Assembly (NCBI GenBank): GCA_043718065.1
Contig: JAYSWJ010000135.1
Coordinates: forward strand, 1 to 64,000
From: JAAFIP01 sp043718065
Lineage (GTDB): Bacteria > Pseudomonadota > Gammaproteobacteria > Burkholderiales > Burkholderiaceae_C
Direction: 5' to 3'
DNA length: 64,000 nt
Position 1 is the first letter of the stretch, and every line of letters starts with the position of its first letter. The translations under genes and the position numbers were made by a program. Below are positions 42,293 through 51,140 of the stretch, one piece after another. Below the pieces are notes generated by a model. That model was not told the origin of the DNA. It saw nothing but the letters and a program-made list of their open reading frames with translations, and searched no databases.

Positions 42293-43813
42293 TTAAGCTT
42301 CAACATGCTTTAGGCTAAGGCCAATAGCGCCGCGCCTACGCAGCCACGGGCTAGGGCGGTAGCGCGGGTCGCCGTAGACGGTTTGCATGTTAAACAGCAC
42401 TTCCAGCACGTTGGTTGGGCCCAGCAGGTCGCCCAGCGCCAGTGGGCCGTGCGGGTAGCCTAGGCCCAGGGTGACGGCGGTTTCTAAGTCTGCAGGGCTG
42501 CAAATTTGCTGCTGGCACATGTCGGCTGCAATGTTGATGATGCAAGCCACCACGCGCTGGGTGACAAACCCGCCGCTGTCGCGGATAACGCTAACTGCTT
42601 TGCCATCGCGCGCAAACAGCGCGTGCGCGGCGTCCCGCATGTCGGTGCGGGTGGCGGGGTTGGTCATCAGCACGCGGCGGCGGGTGGCTGCATCGCCCGT
42701 CAGCATGTCAATGCCTACCGTGCGCGCCGGGTCGTAGCGCTCTACCACGGCCACGGTAGTTACATCAAAACCCAGCGGTGCCACTAGGGTGAGGGCGTGC
42801 AATGACGGTGACACGCCCATCTCGATTGTGGCGCCCAAATTTTTTAGCAATTGCAGCAGCTCAGACCGCCGGGTAGCGCGCGGTGAGACCCATACGGGTG
42901 GCATATATGCTATTAAAGGTATAGCTGGCTGAGCAGGTTTTACTTGGGTTCCGTCCACATATTGATAAAAACCAGCGCCTGTTTTCTTGCCCAGCAAGCC
43001 ACCGGCCAGGCGCTGCGCTGTAATCACGCTGGGGCGGTAGCGCGGCTCGTCGTAGTACTGGCGGTAAACCGATTCCATCACCGGGTGCGACACGTCTAGC
43101 GCGGTCAAATCCATCAGCTCAAACGGCCCAAGTTTAAAGCCCACTTGGTCTCGCAAAATCGCATCAATCGTGGGAAAGTCGGCAATGCCTTCGCTGACAA
43201 TTCGCAGCGCCTCAGTGCCATATGCGCGGCCTGCGTGGTTAACGATAAAGCCGGGCGTGTCAGATGCCGTCACTGGCGTGTAGCCCATTTGCTGGGCGTA
43301 GGCTGTTAGTTGTGCACACACTGCGGGGTCAGTTTTTAAGCCCGGGATCACCTCGACTACTTTCATCAGCGGTACGGGGTTAAAAAAGTGGTAGCCCGCA
43401 AAGCGCTGGGGCATTTTCAACCCGGCGGCAATAGCTGTGACCGAGAGTGATGAAGTGTTGGTGGCCAGCACGCAGGTGGGCGCGACGATAGCCTCTAGCT
43501 GTTTAAACAGGTTTTGCTTGATGTCTAGCCGCTCGACAATGGCTTCGACCACGATGTCGCACTGGCTCAGGTCGTTTAACGAATGACAGGCAACTAGGCG
43601 CGATTTGAATACTGCAACTTGTTCGGCCGTCAATTTGCCTTTTCCAGCCTGCTTATCCCAAGTTGTAATAATTGCATCTATGCACATCTGTAGCGTATCA
43701 ATTTGTGTATCGAACAGGCATACTTGGATGCCTGCTTGAGCGGCAATCTGTGCAATGCCCCGGCCCATTGCCCCGGCACCTACTACCGCCAGCTTAGCGA
43801 ATACAATATTCAT
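42293..43813 (-). CDS. 3-hydroxyacyl-CoA dehydrogenase (PaaH-like)
   Basis: This 506-residue enzyme has the NAD motif VVGAGAMGRGIAQIAAQAG, the ATNTSSLSVTAIA segment, the catalytic AGYHFFNPVPLMKVVEV and two C-terminal domains, the second with LGLGYPHGPLALGD. The duplicated dehydrogenase C-terminal domains and length fit PaaH/PaaC. A forward dispersed element codes about residues 286-302 (GTQVKPAQPAIPLIA), between the two C-terminal domains. Confidence 0.93.
   Translation of the reverse strand: MNIVFAKLAVVGAGAMGRGIAQIAAQAGIQVCLFDTQIDTLQMCIDAIITTWDKQAGKGKLTAEQVAVFKSRLVACHSLNDLSQCDIVVEAIVERLDIKQNLFKQLEAIVAPTCVLATNTSSLSVTAIAAGLKMPQRFAGYHFFNPVPLMKVVEVIPGLKTDPAVCAQLTAYAQQMGYTPVTASDTPGFIVNHAGRAYGTEALRIVSEGIADFPTIDAILRDQVGFKLGPFELMDLTALDVSHPVMESVYRQYYDEPRYRPSVITAQRLAGGLLGKKTGAGFYQYVDGTQVKPAQPAIPLIAYMPPVWVSPRATRRSELLQLLKNLGATIEMGVSPSLHALTLVAPLGFDVTTVAVVERYDPARTVGIDMLTGDAATRRRVLMTNPATRTDMRDAAHALFARDGKAVSVIRDSGGFVTQRVVACIINIAADMCQQQICSPADLETAVTLGLGYPHGPLALGDLLGPTNVLEVLFNMQTVYGDPRYRPSPWLRRRGAIGLSLKHVEA
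42909..42957 (+). repeat. Dispersed palindromic element, copy 11 (inside PaaH-like gene)
   Basis: Forward long-type copy: GCTATTAAAGGTATAGCTGG, CTGAGCAGGTTTTACTTGGG, TTCC. The minus-strand gene reads it as TQVKPAQPAIPLIA, the naturally open frame of the element. Confidence 0.88.
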
Positions 43814-43871
43814 ACCATGTTAACCCCTAATGTTTGTGTCAAAATACACTTTAAGTAGTACATATTAAGTA

Positions 43872-46139
43872 ATGGCCCGTTTTTTGTCGTCCTCAAACTC
43901 ACTTCCTAGTTTACACAAAGCCCGCGGTGGCCTTGCTTTAGCTGTCGCATTAGCGTTAGTTGCTTGGCCTACCCAGCCTGAAGCAATGTCCCTAGGCCGC
44001 AGCCGTGGTGCTGCTGTGCTGGGCCGCAGTATGGACGTGACAGCTTTGGTGGGCATGGAGACGCAAGAACCGACGCCAGAGGCAGGCTGCTTTAGCGCCG
44101 AGGTGTTTTATGGTGAAACACGCATCAGCCCGCAAAATGTCACCATCACGCCGGTGCGCAATAGCCCCAGCGAGCTGGCATTGCGTGTGCGTTCTAGTAT
44201 TTTGATTGATGAGCCGTTTGTCACGCTGTACATGCGCATCACCTGCAGTCAAAATTTAGCGCGTAAATATGTGCTGTTGGCTGATTCGCCCAGCGAGCAG
44301 GCACCGGCCGTGCAGTCGGCCCTGCCATTGACCAGCTCGCAAGCCCTGTCACCTGCTGGCACGCCCGGGCCAATTACGGGTAACAAGAGTGCGGGTTCCA
44401 GCGTAAGTTCAGCAGCAGACAGAAGCGCTGCTTTGCAGGCCAAGAAGGAACAAGCTGCTGCACGTGCAGAGCAGCGACAAGCATCTCGTGCCGCATTGTT
44501 GGAGTCGCGTGCCGCTGTACAAGAGTCGCGTGCCGCTGCGCAAGAGTCGCGTTCACAGCAACAAAAATCTAGTACTACCCAGCCCGCAGCTGCGCCTGCT
44601 GAGTCGCGGGCACGCAAACCAGCAGCACCAGTGGCCGCTTCGCCCCGTTTAAAAGTAGATTTACTCGACCTGACCTCTGTGCGCGAGCCTAGTTTGCGCT
44701 TTAGCACCGAGCTTTTGACCCAGCCCAGCAGCGACCCTCAGGCCCGCACTGTGGCTGCAGCGCTCTGGCGCGCCATCAACAAATCGCCCGATGACCTGGT
44801 GCGTGACGGCATGCGTCTGCAAAGCATCGAAACCGAAGTGCGCACGATGGCTGATGTGTCCAAGCAGCAAACCCAAGAACTTACTATGCTGCGCAGCGAT
44901 TTACAGCAGGCGCAAGCTGCCCGTTACGCCAACCCGGTTATGTATGCGCTGGGCGCTTTGACATTGGCTGCGCTAGCTTTTGCTGCGTGGGCTTGGCGCA
45001 GGCGCGGTGATGCCAGCAAACCCCAGCCGTGGTGGGGCAATGTGCACAAGTTTGATGAAGCTGCTGCGGTTAAGCAATCCAACGCATCGCTGTTAGAAGC
45101 CTCCAGCGAAGATTTGGGCCTACCGCCCAAGCGCAAGCCTGCGGTGCCCTACGGCACGGTAAAACCGTCCTTTAAGCCAGGCGTGTCATTTGGTGCCGCC
45201 AATGCATTGGCGCCAGCAGTTAGTGCACCGTTTGACGTATCTGCCGAGCTGGTATCTAACGCGCAGGGCGCCTCGCGCTCTGTCAATACCGAGGAGCTGT
45301 TTGATATTCAACAGCAAGCAGACTTTTTTATGTCGCTGGGCCAGCATTCGCAGGCCATTGATATTTTGCAAAATCACATCAGCGACAACGTAGGCACCAG
45401 CGCTTTGGCCTATCTTGATTTGTTTGACATCTACCACAAGATTAACCAGCGCGAGGATTTTGAAGCCTTGCGCGACGAGTTCAACCGCGTCTTTAACACG
45501 CAAGTGCCGCAGTTTGACGCCTACGGCAGCGACAGCCGCGGACTAGAAGAATACGGCGCTGCGATTGAGCGTATTCAGGCGCTGTGGCCTAACCCCAAAG
45601 TGCTGTCGGTGATTGAAGAGTCGATCTTTCGCAGCCCAGAGCTAGATGCCAAGCCCTTTGATTTGCTAGCCTACCGCGAGCTGATGCTGTTGTATGCGAT
45701 TGCCAAAGACGTGAGCGTGTACGACAGCCAAAGTGGTGAGCTAAGTGCCAACGTAGGGCTAGAGCCCTTCGCGGCCCAGCGCTATGCTGACCCGTTATCG
45801 GGCAATGCACCTTTGTCTACAATCCGTTCTGCAGGCGATGAATTTTCAACACAGATTCAACCGTTGAGCGTGGGGTTTGGCGATTCATCTTTGTTTAACG
45901 TTACCTTGCCTGGCATCAAGGCGTCCGACATGGCTGCCATGCGCAATGCTATGCCGCCTGTGGATGCGCCGGGTGTGGATATTGATCTAGAAATGTTTGA
46001 CAACGAAGCGCCATCGGCTGTGCTACCAACTAGTCTAGAAGCCACAAAAACCGGTAACGATAAACCCTTTGACTCAAAATCCATTGACTTTGACGAGCAC
46101 GTGAGCGGCTTTGACTTGCTGCCTAAATCTAGCCTTTAA
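43872..46139 (+). CDS. FimV-like envelope protein with TPR region
   Basis: The 755-residue protein has a long signal peptide (LALAVALALVAWP), an N-terminal beta domain (GCFSAEVFYGETRISPQNV and IDEPFVTLYMRITC), then a Ser/Ala/Gln/Arg-rich region with a 21-bp repeat coding ESRAAVQ units (about 44505-44560). A coiled segment, one membrane span (ANPVMYALGALTLAALAFAAWAW) and a cytoplasmic part with TPR-like helices (FDIQQQADFFMSLGQHSQAI) follow. This is the layout of FimV, the polar hub protein, and of related proteins in Burkholderiales. The promoter must lie in the 58-bp gap to the divergent PaaH-like gene. Its stop is 2 bp from the end of the converging dehydrogenase gene. Confidence 0.8.
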   Translation: MARFLSSSNSLPSLHKARGGLALAVALALVAWPTQPEAMSLGRSRGAAVLGRSMDVTALVGMETQEPTPEAGCFSAEVFYGETRISPQNVTITPVRNSPSELALRVRSSILIDEPFVTLYMRITCSQNLARKYVLLADSPSEQAPAVQSALPLTSSQALSPAGTPGPITGNKSAGSSVSSAADRSAALQAKKEQAAARAEQRQASRAALLESRAAVQESRAAAQESRSQQQKSSTTQPAAAPAESRARKPAAPVAASPRLKVDLLDLTSVREPSLRFSTELLTQPSSDPQARTVAAALWRAINKSPDDLVRDGMRLQSIETEVRTMADVSKQQTQELTMLRSDLQQAQAARYANPVMYALGALTLAALAFAAWAWRRRGDASKPQPWWGNVHKFDEAAAVKQSNASLLEASSEDLGLPPKRKPAVPYGTVKPSFKPGVSFGAANALAPAVSAPFDVSAELVSNAQGASRSVNTEELFDIQQQADFFMSLGQHSQAIDILQNHISDNVGTSALAYLDLFDIYHKINQREDFEALRDEFNRVFNTQVPQFDAYGSDSRGLEEYGAAIERIQALWPNPKVLSVIEESIFRSPELDAKPFDLLAYRELMLLYAIAKDVSVYDSQSGELSANVGLEPFAAQRYADPLSGNAPLSTIRSAGDEFSTQIQPLSVGFGDSSLFNVTLPGIKASDMAAMRNAMPPVDAPGVDIDLEMFDNEAPSAVLPTSLEATKTGNDKPFDSKSIDFDEHVSGFDLLPKSSL

Positions 46140-46141
46140 AC

Positions 46142-47149
46142 TTACCTGCGCACTTGCAGCGCGCCTGGGTTCACAATATTGCTAGGTGTGCCGCAGATAA
46201 AGTTCACCACATTGTCAAACGCAGCACCAAAGTACATCTCGTAGCTGCTTTGCTCGACATAGCCAATATGCGGCGTGCAAATACAGTTTTCTAGCCTTAG
46301 CAGGGCGTGGCCTTGCAAAATCGGCTCAGACTCAAACACATCTACTGCGGCCATGCCGGGGCGACCCCGGTTAAGCGCCGCTATCAGTGCGTCTTGCTCT
46401 ATAAGCTCGGCGCGCGAGGTATTGACCAGTAAGGCAGTGGGTTTCATCAGTGATAGATCGCCCAGCTTGACAATGGCTTTGGTCTCGGGCGTTAAGTGCA
46501 AATGCAGTGACATTACGTCAGACTCGGCAAATAATGCTTCTTGGCTGGCAGCTACCGCATAACCGTCAGCTTGGGCACGCTCAATTGAGCCTTCTCGACC
46601 CCATACCCTGACTTGCATGCCAAACGCACGGCCGTAACCGGCGACCAGTTGGCCAATTTTGCCGTAGCCCCATATACCAAGCGTTTTGCCTTTTAGCACC
46701 GTGCCAATGCCAAAGTTAGGCGGCATGGACGCGGCTTTCAGGCCAGATTGCTGCCACGCGCCGTGCTTGAGGTGCGAAATATACTGGGGTAGCCTGCGCT
46801 GGGCCGCCATGATAAGCGCCCAAGTCAGCTCTGCTGCCGCAACGGGTGACCCGGCACCCTCAGCCACGGCAATGCCACGTTCGGTGCAGGCGTCGACATC
46901 GATATGCGCGCCAACCTTGCCTGTTTGCGCTATTAGTTTTAGGCGGGGCAGTTTCTCAATGAGCTGGCGCGTCATGTGCGTGCGCTCGCGCACCAGCACA
47001 ATCACGTCAGCGTCTTTGAGGCGAATGCTTAGCTGGCCAATGCCTTTAACGGTGTTGGTAAATACCTTGGCAGGGTAGTTTTCTAGCTTGGCAGCGCATT
47101 CCAGCTTGCGTACTGCATCTTGGTAGTCGTCTAATATTACGATATTCAT
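46142..47149 (-). CDS. D-2-hydroxyacid dehydrogenase
   Basis: From ATG 47149 (MNIVILDDYQDAVRKLECA) the enzyme has 335 residues. It shows the NAD-binding KTLGIWGYGKIGQLVAGYGRAFGMQV, the catalytic-arginine segment LVNTSRAELIE, the Glu region AAVDVFESEPI and the His in CTPHIGYVEQ. It belongs to the PdxB/SerA-type superfamily. The physiological substrate is not evident. Confidence 0.9.
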   Translation of the reverse strand: MNIVILDDYQDAVRKLECAAKLENYPAKVFTNTVKGIGQLSIRLKDADVIVLVRERTHMTRQLIEKLPRLKLIAQTGKVGAHIDVDACTERGIAVAEGAGSPVAAAELTWALIMAAQRRLPQYISHLKHGAWQQSGLKAASMPPNFGIGTVLKGKTLGIWGYGKIGQLVAGYGRAFGMQVRVWGREGSIERAQADGYAVAASQEALFAESDVMSLHLHLTPETKAIVKLGDLSLMKPTALLVNTSRAELIEQDALIAALNRGRPGMAAVDVFESEPILQGHALLRLENCICTPHIGYVEQSSYEMYFGAAFDNVVNFICGTPSNIVNPGALQVRR

Positions 47150-47231
47150 GCAGGCTATTGTGCCTGCAATCAACGCTGTTTTTTAGGCGACCATCGCGGC
47201 AGATCTGTTGCTAGCTGTACGGCCGCATGCA

Positions 47232-47525
47232 TCATGCAGCAGCGCGCATGTCTGTCGCGGCCAGTCGGTCTAGCTCGGCGCACACATCGGCAAACCGGCC
47301 TGATATAACCATACGCCCTGCACGGTCAGCCGGCAGGGCGGCATCTACATTGCGTACTACCCGTACACGGTGGATAGGCTTTGCAGTCACTTGCGCTACA
47401 GCCTGTGGATAGGTGATGCTAGCTGCGCGCAGCCGCACACCAGCAGGCTTGACTGTGACCGCATGGGGTGCAAAAAATAAAACAACAACTTGCAAGGGAG
47501 CGATGATTAGCGATAGCAGGTTCAT
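47232..47525 (-). CDS. Small protein of unknown function downstream of lexA
   Basis: This 97-residue protein starts with a hydrophobic segment (LLSLIIAPLQVVVLFF) and ends with RMVISGRFADVCAELDRLAA. A good GGAG box lies before the ATG at 47525. Its place downstream of lexA on the same strand raises the possibility of DNA-damage control, but 250 bp with repeats separates the two genes. The family is not recognised. Confidence 0.65.
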   Translation of the reverse strand: MNLLSLIIAPLQVVVLFFAPHAVTVKPAGVRLRAASITYPQAVAQVTAKPIHRVRVVRNVDAALPADRAGRMVISGRFADVCAELDRLAATDMRAAA

Positions 47526-47559
47526 GGTGGTCTCCAGTTAAAAATACAGTGGTTTGGGT

Positions 47560-47759
47560 GATGCAGCGGTTCAGACAATGCAGCGGATTAAACAATGCAG
47601 CAGTATGGGCTAGTTGCAAACTAGCGCGAAAAAAATAATAACTAAGTGGGCTGTATCGCAGTGCGGTGGCCTACCGTCTGCCCTTACGCCCTCCGGCTGC
47701 AATGGCCTTGCAGCATAGACTGCAAGCTAAACACGCAGCATAGACTGCAAGCCACACAT
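47560..47759. repeat. Short tandem repeats between lexA and the 97-residue gene
   Basis: Three imperfect units beginning ATGCAGCGG or ATGCAGCAG lie at about 47561-47610. Two 25-bp units sharing GCAGCATAGACTGCAAGC follow at 47710-47734 and 47735-47759, just after the lexA stop region. No coding sense is seen. Confidence 0.7.
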
Positions 47760-47776
47760 GCAGTCTTGACAGCCAG

Positions 47777-48463
47777 CTACATCATCATGCTGTTGCGAAT
47801 GAGGCCGACGGCCAAGCCTTCGATCTCAAACGGCTCGCCGGGTTCGACCAAGATGGTTTTAAAGTCGGGGTTTTCGGCATGCAGCTCAATGAGGTGTTGG
47901 TTGCGCTGAAAACGCTTGACGGTCACTTCCTCGCCCAAACGGGCCACCACAATTTGGCCGTTGCGTGCGTCTCGTGTGCTTTGCACGGCCAGCAGGTCGC
48001 CGTCGATGATGCCAATGTCGCGCATGCTCATGCCGCGTACTTTCAGCAAGTAGTCGGGCTTGGATTTAAACAGGCTGCTTTCAACATAGTAGGTTTGGTC
48101 CACGTTTTCTACCGCCAAGATGGGGGCACCTGCCGCTACACGGCCTATCAGTGGCAAGGCCAGCTGCATCAGGCTTTGCAGAGGCAGGCTGAACTGCGCG
48201 CCTAGGCCATCGGTGCGTGACGCGTTGATGCTGCGCAGCGCGTCGCCGCGCAAGCGGATACCGCGTGAGGTGCCGCTGACCAGTTCGATCACGCCTTTGC
48301 GGGCTAGGGCTTGCAAATGCTCCTCAGCGGCGTTGGCAGACTTAAACCCTAGCTGGTTGGCGATTTCGGCGCGTGTGGGCGGCGCACCCGTGCGGGCGAT
48401 AGCGCTTTGCACTAAATCTAAAATCTGCTGTTGGCGGGCGGTTAACTTGGGTTGTTCAAACAT
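47777..48463 (-). CDS. lexA: SOS repressor LexA
   Basis: LexA represses DNA-repair genes and cuts itself when RecA is activated. The 228-residue protein has an N-terminal winged helix (LTARQQQILDLVQSAIARTG, then PPTRAEIANQLGFKS). The cleavage site is Ala111-Gly112 in VAAGAPI, and the catalytic pair is Ser146 (GMSMRD) and Lys183 (VTVKRF). Its upstream region holds two 18-bp direct repeats and, farther away, an SOS-box-like sequence. Confidence 0.96.
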   Translation of the reverse strand: MFEQPKLTARQQQILDLVQSAIARTGAPPTRAEIANQLGFKSANAAEEHLQALARKGVIELVSGTSRGIRLRGDALRSINASRTDGLGAQFSLPLQSLMQLALPLIGRVAAGAPILAVENVDQTYYVESSLFKSKPDYLLKVRGMSMRDIGIIDGDLLAVQSTRDARNGQIVVARLGEEVTVKRFQRNQHLIELHAENPDFKTILVEPGEPFEIEGLAVGLIRNSMMM

Positions 48464-48512
48464 GTCAAACTCCTAGGCTACATTGATCGTAAAAAGGTTG
48501 GATAAGAATGCA

Positions 48513-48556
48513 CAAACGCATAAGTGTTTGCATTAACGCAAACGCATAAGTGTTTG
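48513..48556. promoter_or_regulatory. Tandem 18-bp semi-palindromes upstream of lexA
   Basis: CAAACGCATAAGTGTTTG occurs twice without change (48513-48530 and 48539-48556, period 26 bp). The ends CAAAC and GTTTG are complementary, so each unit is itself a loose palindrome. They lie 50-93 bp upstream of lexA. This is a likely binding site for a dimeric regulator; it does not match the CTGT-N8-ACAG SOS box. Confidence 0.5.
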
Positions 48557-48615
48557 ATCAAAACAGACGGGGCAACTGCGAGATTGAGACCGTATACTGA
48601 GTTCTTATCCAGTTA

Positions 48616-48646
48616 CTGTATATTAAACCAGCAATTTATAAATTGC
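48616..48646. promoter_or_regulatory. SOS-box-like site followed by a 16-bp palindrome before the asparaginase gene
   Basis: CTGTATATTAAACCAG (48616-48631) differs from the CTGT-N8-ACAG LexA box at one base. It is joined to a perfect palindrome, GCAATTTATAAATTGC (48631-48646), ending 7 bp before the GTG start at 48654. It could be the lexA/asparaginase shared operator, or a hairpin hiding the translation start. Confidence 0.45.
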
Positions 48647-48653
48647 AAGCACT

Positions 48654-49691
48654 GTGGCAAAAATAAATCAAAAGATCGTGGTTTTGGCCACGGGCGGTAC
48701 CATTGCAGGCACCGCCAGCAGCGCGGATGACCACATGGGCTATACCGCCGCGCAAATAGGCGTAGACCAGCTTATGCGCAGCGTGCATGGCCTGCCAACG
48801 GCCTTGCAAGGGCACGACTTGGTAACCGAGCAGGTGGCGCAGATCGATAGCAAAGACATGGACTTTGCCACTATGGCCAGCCTGGCTGCGCGCTGCACCT
48901 ACTGGCTGGCGCGTGACGAGGTGACTGCTGTGGTGGTAACGCACGGCACCGACACGCTGGAGGAAACCGCGTATTTCTTGCACTGCGTGCTGCCCTTTGA
49001 GCTGCAAGCGGCCAAGCCTGTGGTGCTGACCTGCGCCATGCGCCCAGCCACGTCGAGCGAATCAGACGGCCCCCGCAACGTGTGCGACGCCGTGCGCGTG
49101 GCGCTAGAGCCGCAAGCGCGCGGGGTAGTGTGCGTGTGCGCAGGCGATGTGCACAGCGCGCTGCATGTGCAAAAAGTGCACAGCCATGCGTTGAACGCTT
49201 TTAGCTCGGGCGATGCAGGGTTGGTGGCGCAGGTGATGGCTGATGCTGCTGGTGTCCAAGTCAATTACACCCCCCTAGGAATCGATTTTTATAATACAAA
49301 TAGATCTCTAACCCAAGTAAATAGTGCTCAAGCAGCTATTAATTTAATAGTACTTGGCGGTAAGTTCCCCAGAATAGACATCGTGCTTAACCATGTCAAC
49401 GCCACTGGCAGCATTGTGCGTGCGCTGCTGGCCGACCGCCACGAAGCGCGCGCCCCGCTGCGAGGCATTGTCGTGGCGGGTACTGGCAATGGCACGCTAG
49501 CCACAGGCCTGGAAACTGCCTTGCTGGAGGCGCAAAGCCAAGGCATCAAAATCGTGCGCGCCAGCCGCTGCGCGTGGGGCGGCGTCAGCCCCACTGCGCA
49601 AGACACGCTGCCATGCACGCCCTTATCACCCGTCAAAGCGCGCATTGCTATGGCGTGGCAGCTGTTGCTAGAGGGCACTAACGGTGGTTGA
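48654..49691 (+). CDS. L-asparaginase family protein
   Basis: Asparaginases hydrolyse Asn to Asp and ammonia. The 345-residue protein has both threonine motifs, ATGGTIAGTASS near the start and VTHGTDTLEETAYFL, with AMRPATSSESDGPRN following. The start is GTG 48654 with no clear ribosome binding site and with a 16-bp palindrome just upstream. No export signal is seen, so it is probably cytoplasmic. A reverse dispersed element codes residues 219-233 (LTQVNSAQAAINLIV) in the linker between the two domains. Confidence 0.93.
   Translation: MAKINQKIVVLATGGTIAGTASSADDHMGYTAAQIGVDQLMRSVHGLPTALQGHDLVTEQVAQIDSKDMDFATMASLAARCTYWLARDEVTAVVVTHGTDTLEETAYFLHCVLPFELQAAKPVVLTCAMRPATSSESDGPRNVCDAVRVALEPQARGVVCVCAGDVHSALHVQKVHSHALNAFSSGDAGLVAQVMADAAGVQVNYTPLGIDFYNTNRSLTQVNSAQAAINLIVLGGKFPRIDIVLNHVNATGSIVRALLADRHEARAPLRGIVVAGTGNGTLATGLETALLEAQSQGIKIVRASRCAWGGVSPTAQDTLPCTPLSPVKARIAMAWQLLLEGTNGG
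49304..49355 (-). repeat. Dispersed palindromic element, copy 12 (inside asparaginase gene)
   Basis: Almost consensus reverse long-type copy: CTCTAACCCAAGTAAATAGT, GCTCAAGCAGCTATTAATTT, AATAGTACTT. Read in frame as LTQVNSAQAAINLIV. Confidence 0.92.
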
Positions 49692-50112
49692 TATGTTCGC
49701 CTCGATTCGCAGCCACGCGTGGGCCTACCCCGCGCTAGAGGTAGTGCATATTTTGGGTATTGGCCTGCTGTTGGGTAACTTGATGCTGCTAGAGCTGCGA
49801 GTGTTTGGCAAAGGCGCTGCCTTGCCAGTGCGCGACTTGGCCAAGCTGGGGTTGACTTTGGTAGCTACAGGGTTTTGTATGGCGGCAGCCTCGGGGTTAC
49901 TGATGTTTGCATCTCAAGCGGCTGAGCTTTTGACTAACCGCGCATTCACACTCAAAATGCTGCTGCTAACCACCGCAGCCTGCAACGCCGCATGGTTTCA
50001 TGGCCGCGACTCGCTGGGCAAGCTAGACGGCGTGGCCAAGCTGCAAATGGTAGTGTCTACCTTGCTGTGGATTGGCGTTGTAAGCTGCGGCAGGTGGATT
50101 GCCTACTATTAA
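49684..50112 (+). CDS. Membrane protein (DUF6644/DUF2214-like)
   Basis: The protein has 142 residues and four hydrophobic segments. ALEVVHILGIGLLLGNLMLLELRVFG holds a conserved His in the first span, and AWFHGRD lies before the last. Conserved histidines in the membrane hint at haem or metal binding, but no function is established. It overlaps the asparaginase gene by 8 bp and lies 57 bp before a DUF6152-like gene. Confidence 0.8.
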   Translation: MVDMFASIRSHAWAYPALEVVHILGIGLLLGNLMLLELRVFGKGAALPVRDLAKLGLTLVATGFCMAAASGLLMFASQAAELLTNRAFTLKMLLLTTAACNAAWFHGRDSLGKLDGVAKLQMVVSTLLWIGVVSCGRWIAYY

Positions 50113-50169
50113 CTTGTCTGAAATAGACGGGTCGTCTTTATTTTTATTAAGCCATTGAAGGACTGCACC

Positions 50170-50679
50170 ATGCAACGTCGTCATCTGCTGCTGACCAGTG
50201 CCACGCTACCCTTGGGTACGATTACTTTGGGCACACTGGCCACCATGTCATTTAGCCCGCTAGCCCAAGCTCACCATGGCTGGAGCAGCTTTGACCAAGA
50301 CCGCCCGGTGTACCTAGAGGGCAAGGCGCGCAAAGTCACTTGGCAAAACCCGCATACCGAACTGGAACTTGAAATAACCAGCGGCCTCAAGCTGCCCACC
50401 CACCTGGCCACCCGCGCCGTGCCCGCCCAAGCCGCGCCGGCAGACAGCAAAGCCCTGCTAGCCAGAGCCACACTGCCCAAGCGTACCGACAAAGTGTGGG
50501 AGATCGAGCTTGCACCGCTAACCCGCATGCAAGCCTGGAACGTGCCCGAAATCAAACCTGGCGCTGCGTTGGCGCTGCTGGGATTTACCTTTAAAGACGA
50601 GCAGGGCGCAGCCATACTGCGCGTGGAATACCTGTGGCTGGATGGCAAGACTTATGCGTTGCGGTCTAACCCGGCCTAA
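50170..50679 (+). CDS. Periplasmic DUF6152-like protein
   Basis: From ATG 50170 (AAGGA box 7 bases upstream) the protein has 169 residues. A signal peptide with a twin-Arg-like start (MQRRHLLLTSATLPLG) ends at AQA, directly before HHGWSSFDQDRPVYLEG. The AHHGWS start of the mature chain, VTWQNPHTEL and the final RVEYLWLDGKTYALR fit the DUF6152 family. It commonly lies next to the kind of membrane protein upstream. The role is unknown. Confidence 0.82.
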   Translation: MQRRHLLLTSATLPLGTITLGTLATMSFSPLAQAHHGWSSFDQDRPVYLEGKARKVTWQNPHTELELEITSGLKLPTHLATRAVPAQAAPADSKALLARATLPKRTDKVWEIELAPLTRMQAWNVPEIKPGAALALLGFTFKDEQGAAILRVEYLWLDGKTYALRSNPA

Positions 50680-51019
50680 CCCGGTTTAGGCTGTTTTGGG
50701 AATTGCGTAAGTTTTTGGGTTGGAGGTTCGGGGTTGTTTGGCCTTGCGTGTTTGAGTTGATCGTTTGGTTTAGCGTGCGCGCCGGGGAGCTGGATTCGAG
50801 CCGGGCATCTCTTTCGCGAAAAATTCTCCGCAAACACGCGCGAACTGAGATGTTTGATTCGCTAGCTTGAACAACGCGCGCCTTGCTGCATATTTTTCAT
50901 CGGTACGGACCCGACTCGTCACATTGTTCTTTGCTTGGTTTTAACAGCCCGCCCTTCGGTAATGGGGTCGTTGCGATCAGCGCTTTTTCAGCAGCCCGCG
51001 CTTCGGTAAAGCGCAATTG

Positions 51020-51096
51020 GGGCCAGAGCAAAATTTCGTTTGTGATTAGTGTCGCGCCGGGTGCAGAAGCTTCCTGAATTTTGATCTGACCCCAAA
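51020..51096. repeat. Inverted repeat with TGACCCCA-type ends
   Basis: TGGGGCCAGAGCAAAATT (51020-51037) and AATTTTGATCTGACCCCA (51079-51096) are complementary except at two positions. Ends of the form TTTGATCTGACCCC are familiar from small elements associated with REP-type transposases in proteobacteria. No transposase is present. Confidence 0.6.
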
Positions 51097-51140
51097 TGCT
51101 TATATCGGAGACTACCGGTAGCGCACTACTCCGGTCGCAA

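Noticed and set aside
50780..50812. tRNA-like T-arm sequence (GGATTCGAG)
   Set aside because: The bases on both sides do not pair as a T stem in either direction, and no anticodon arm or acceptor stem is found nearby.
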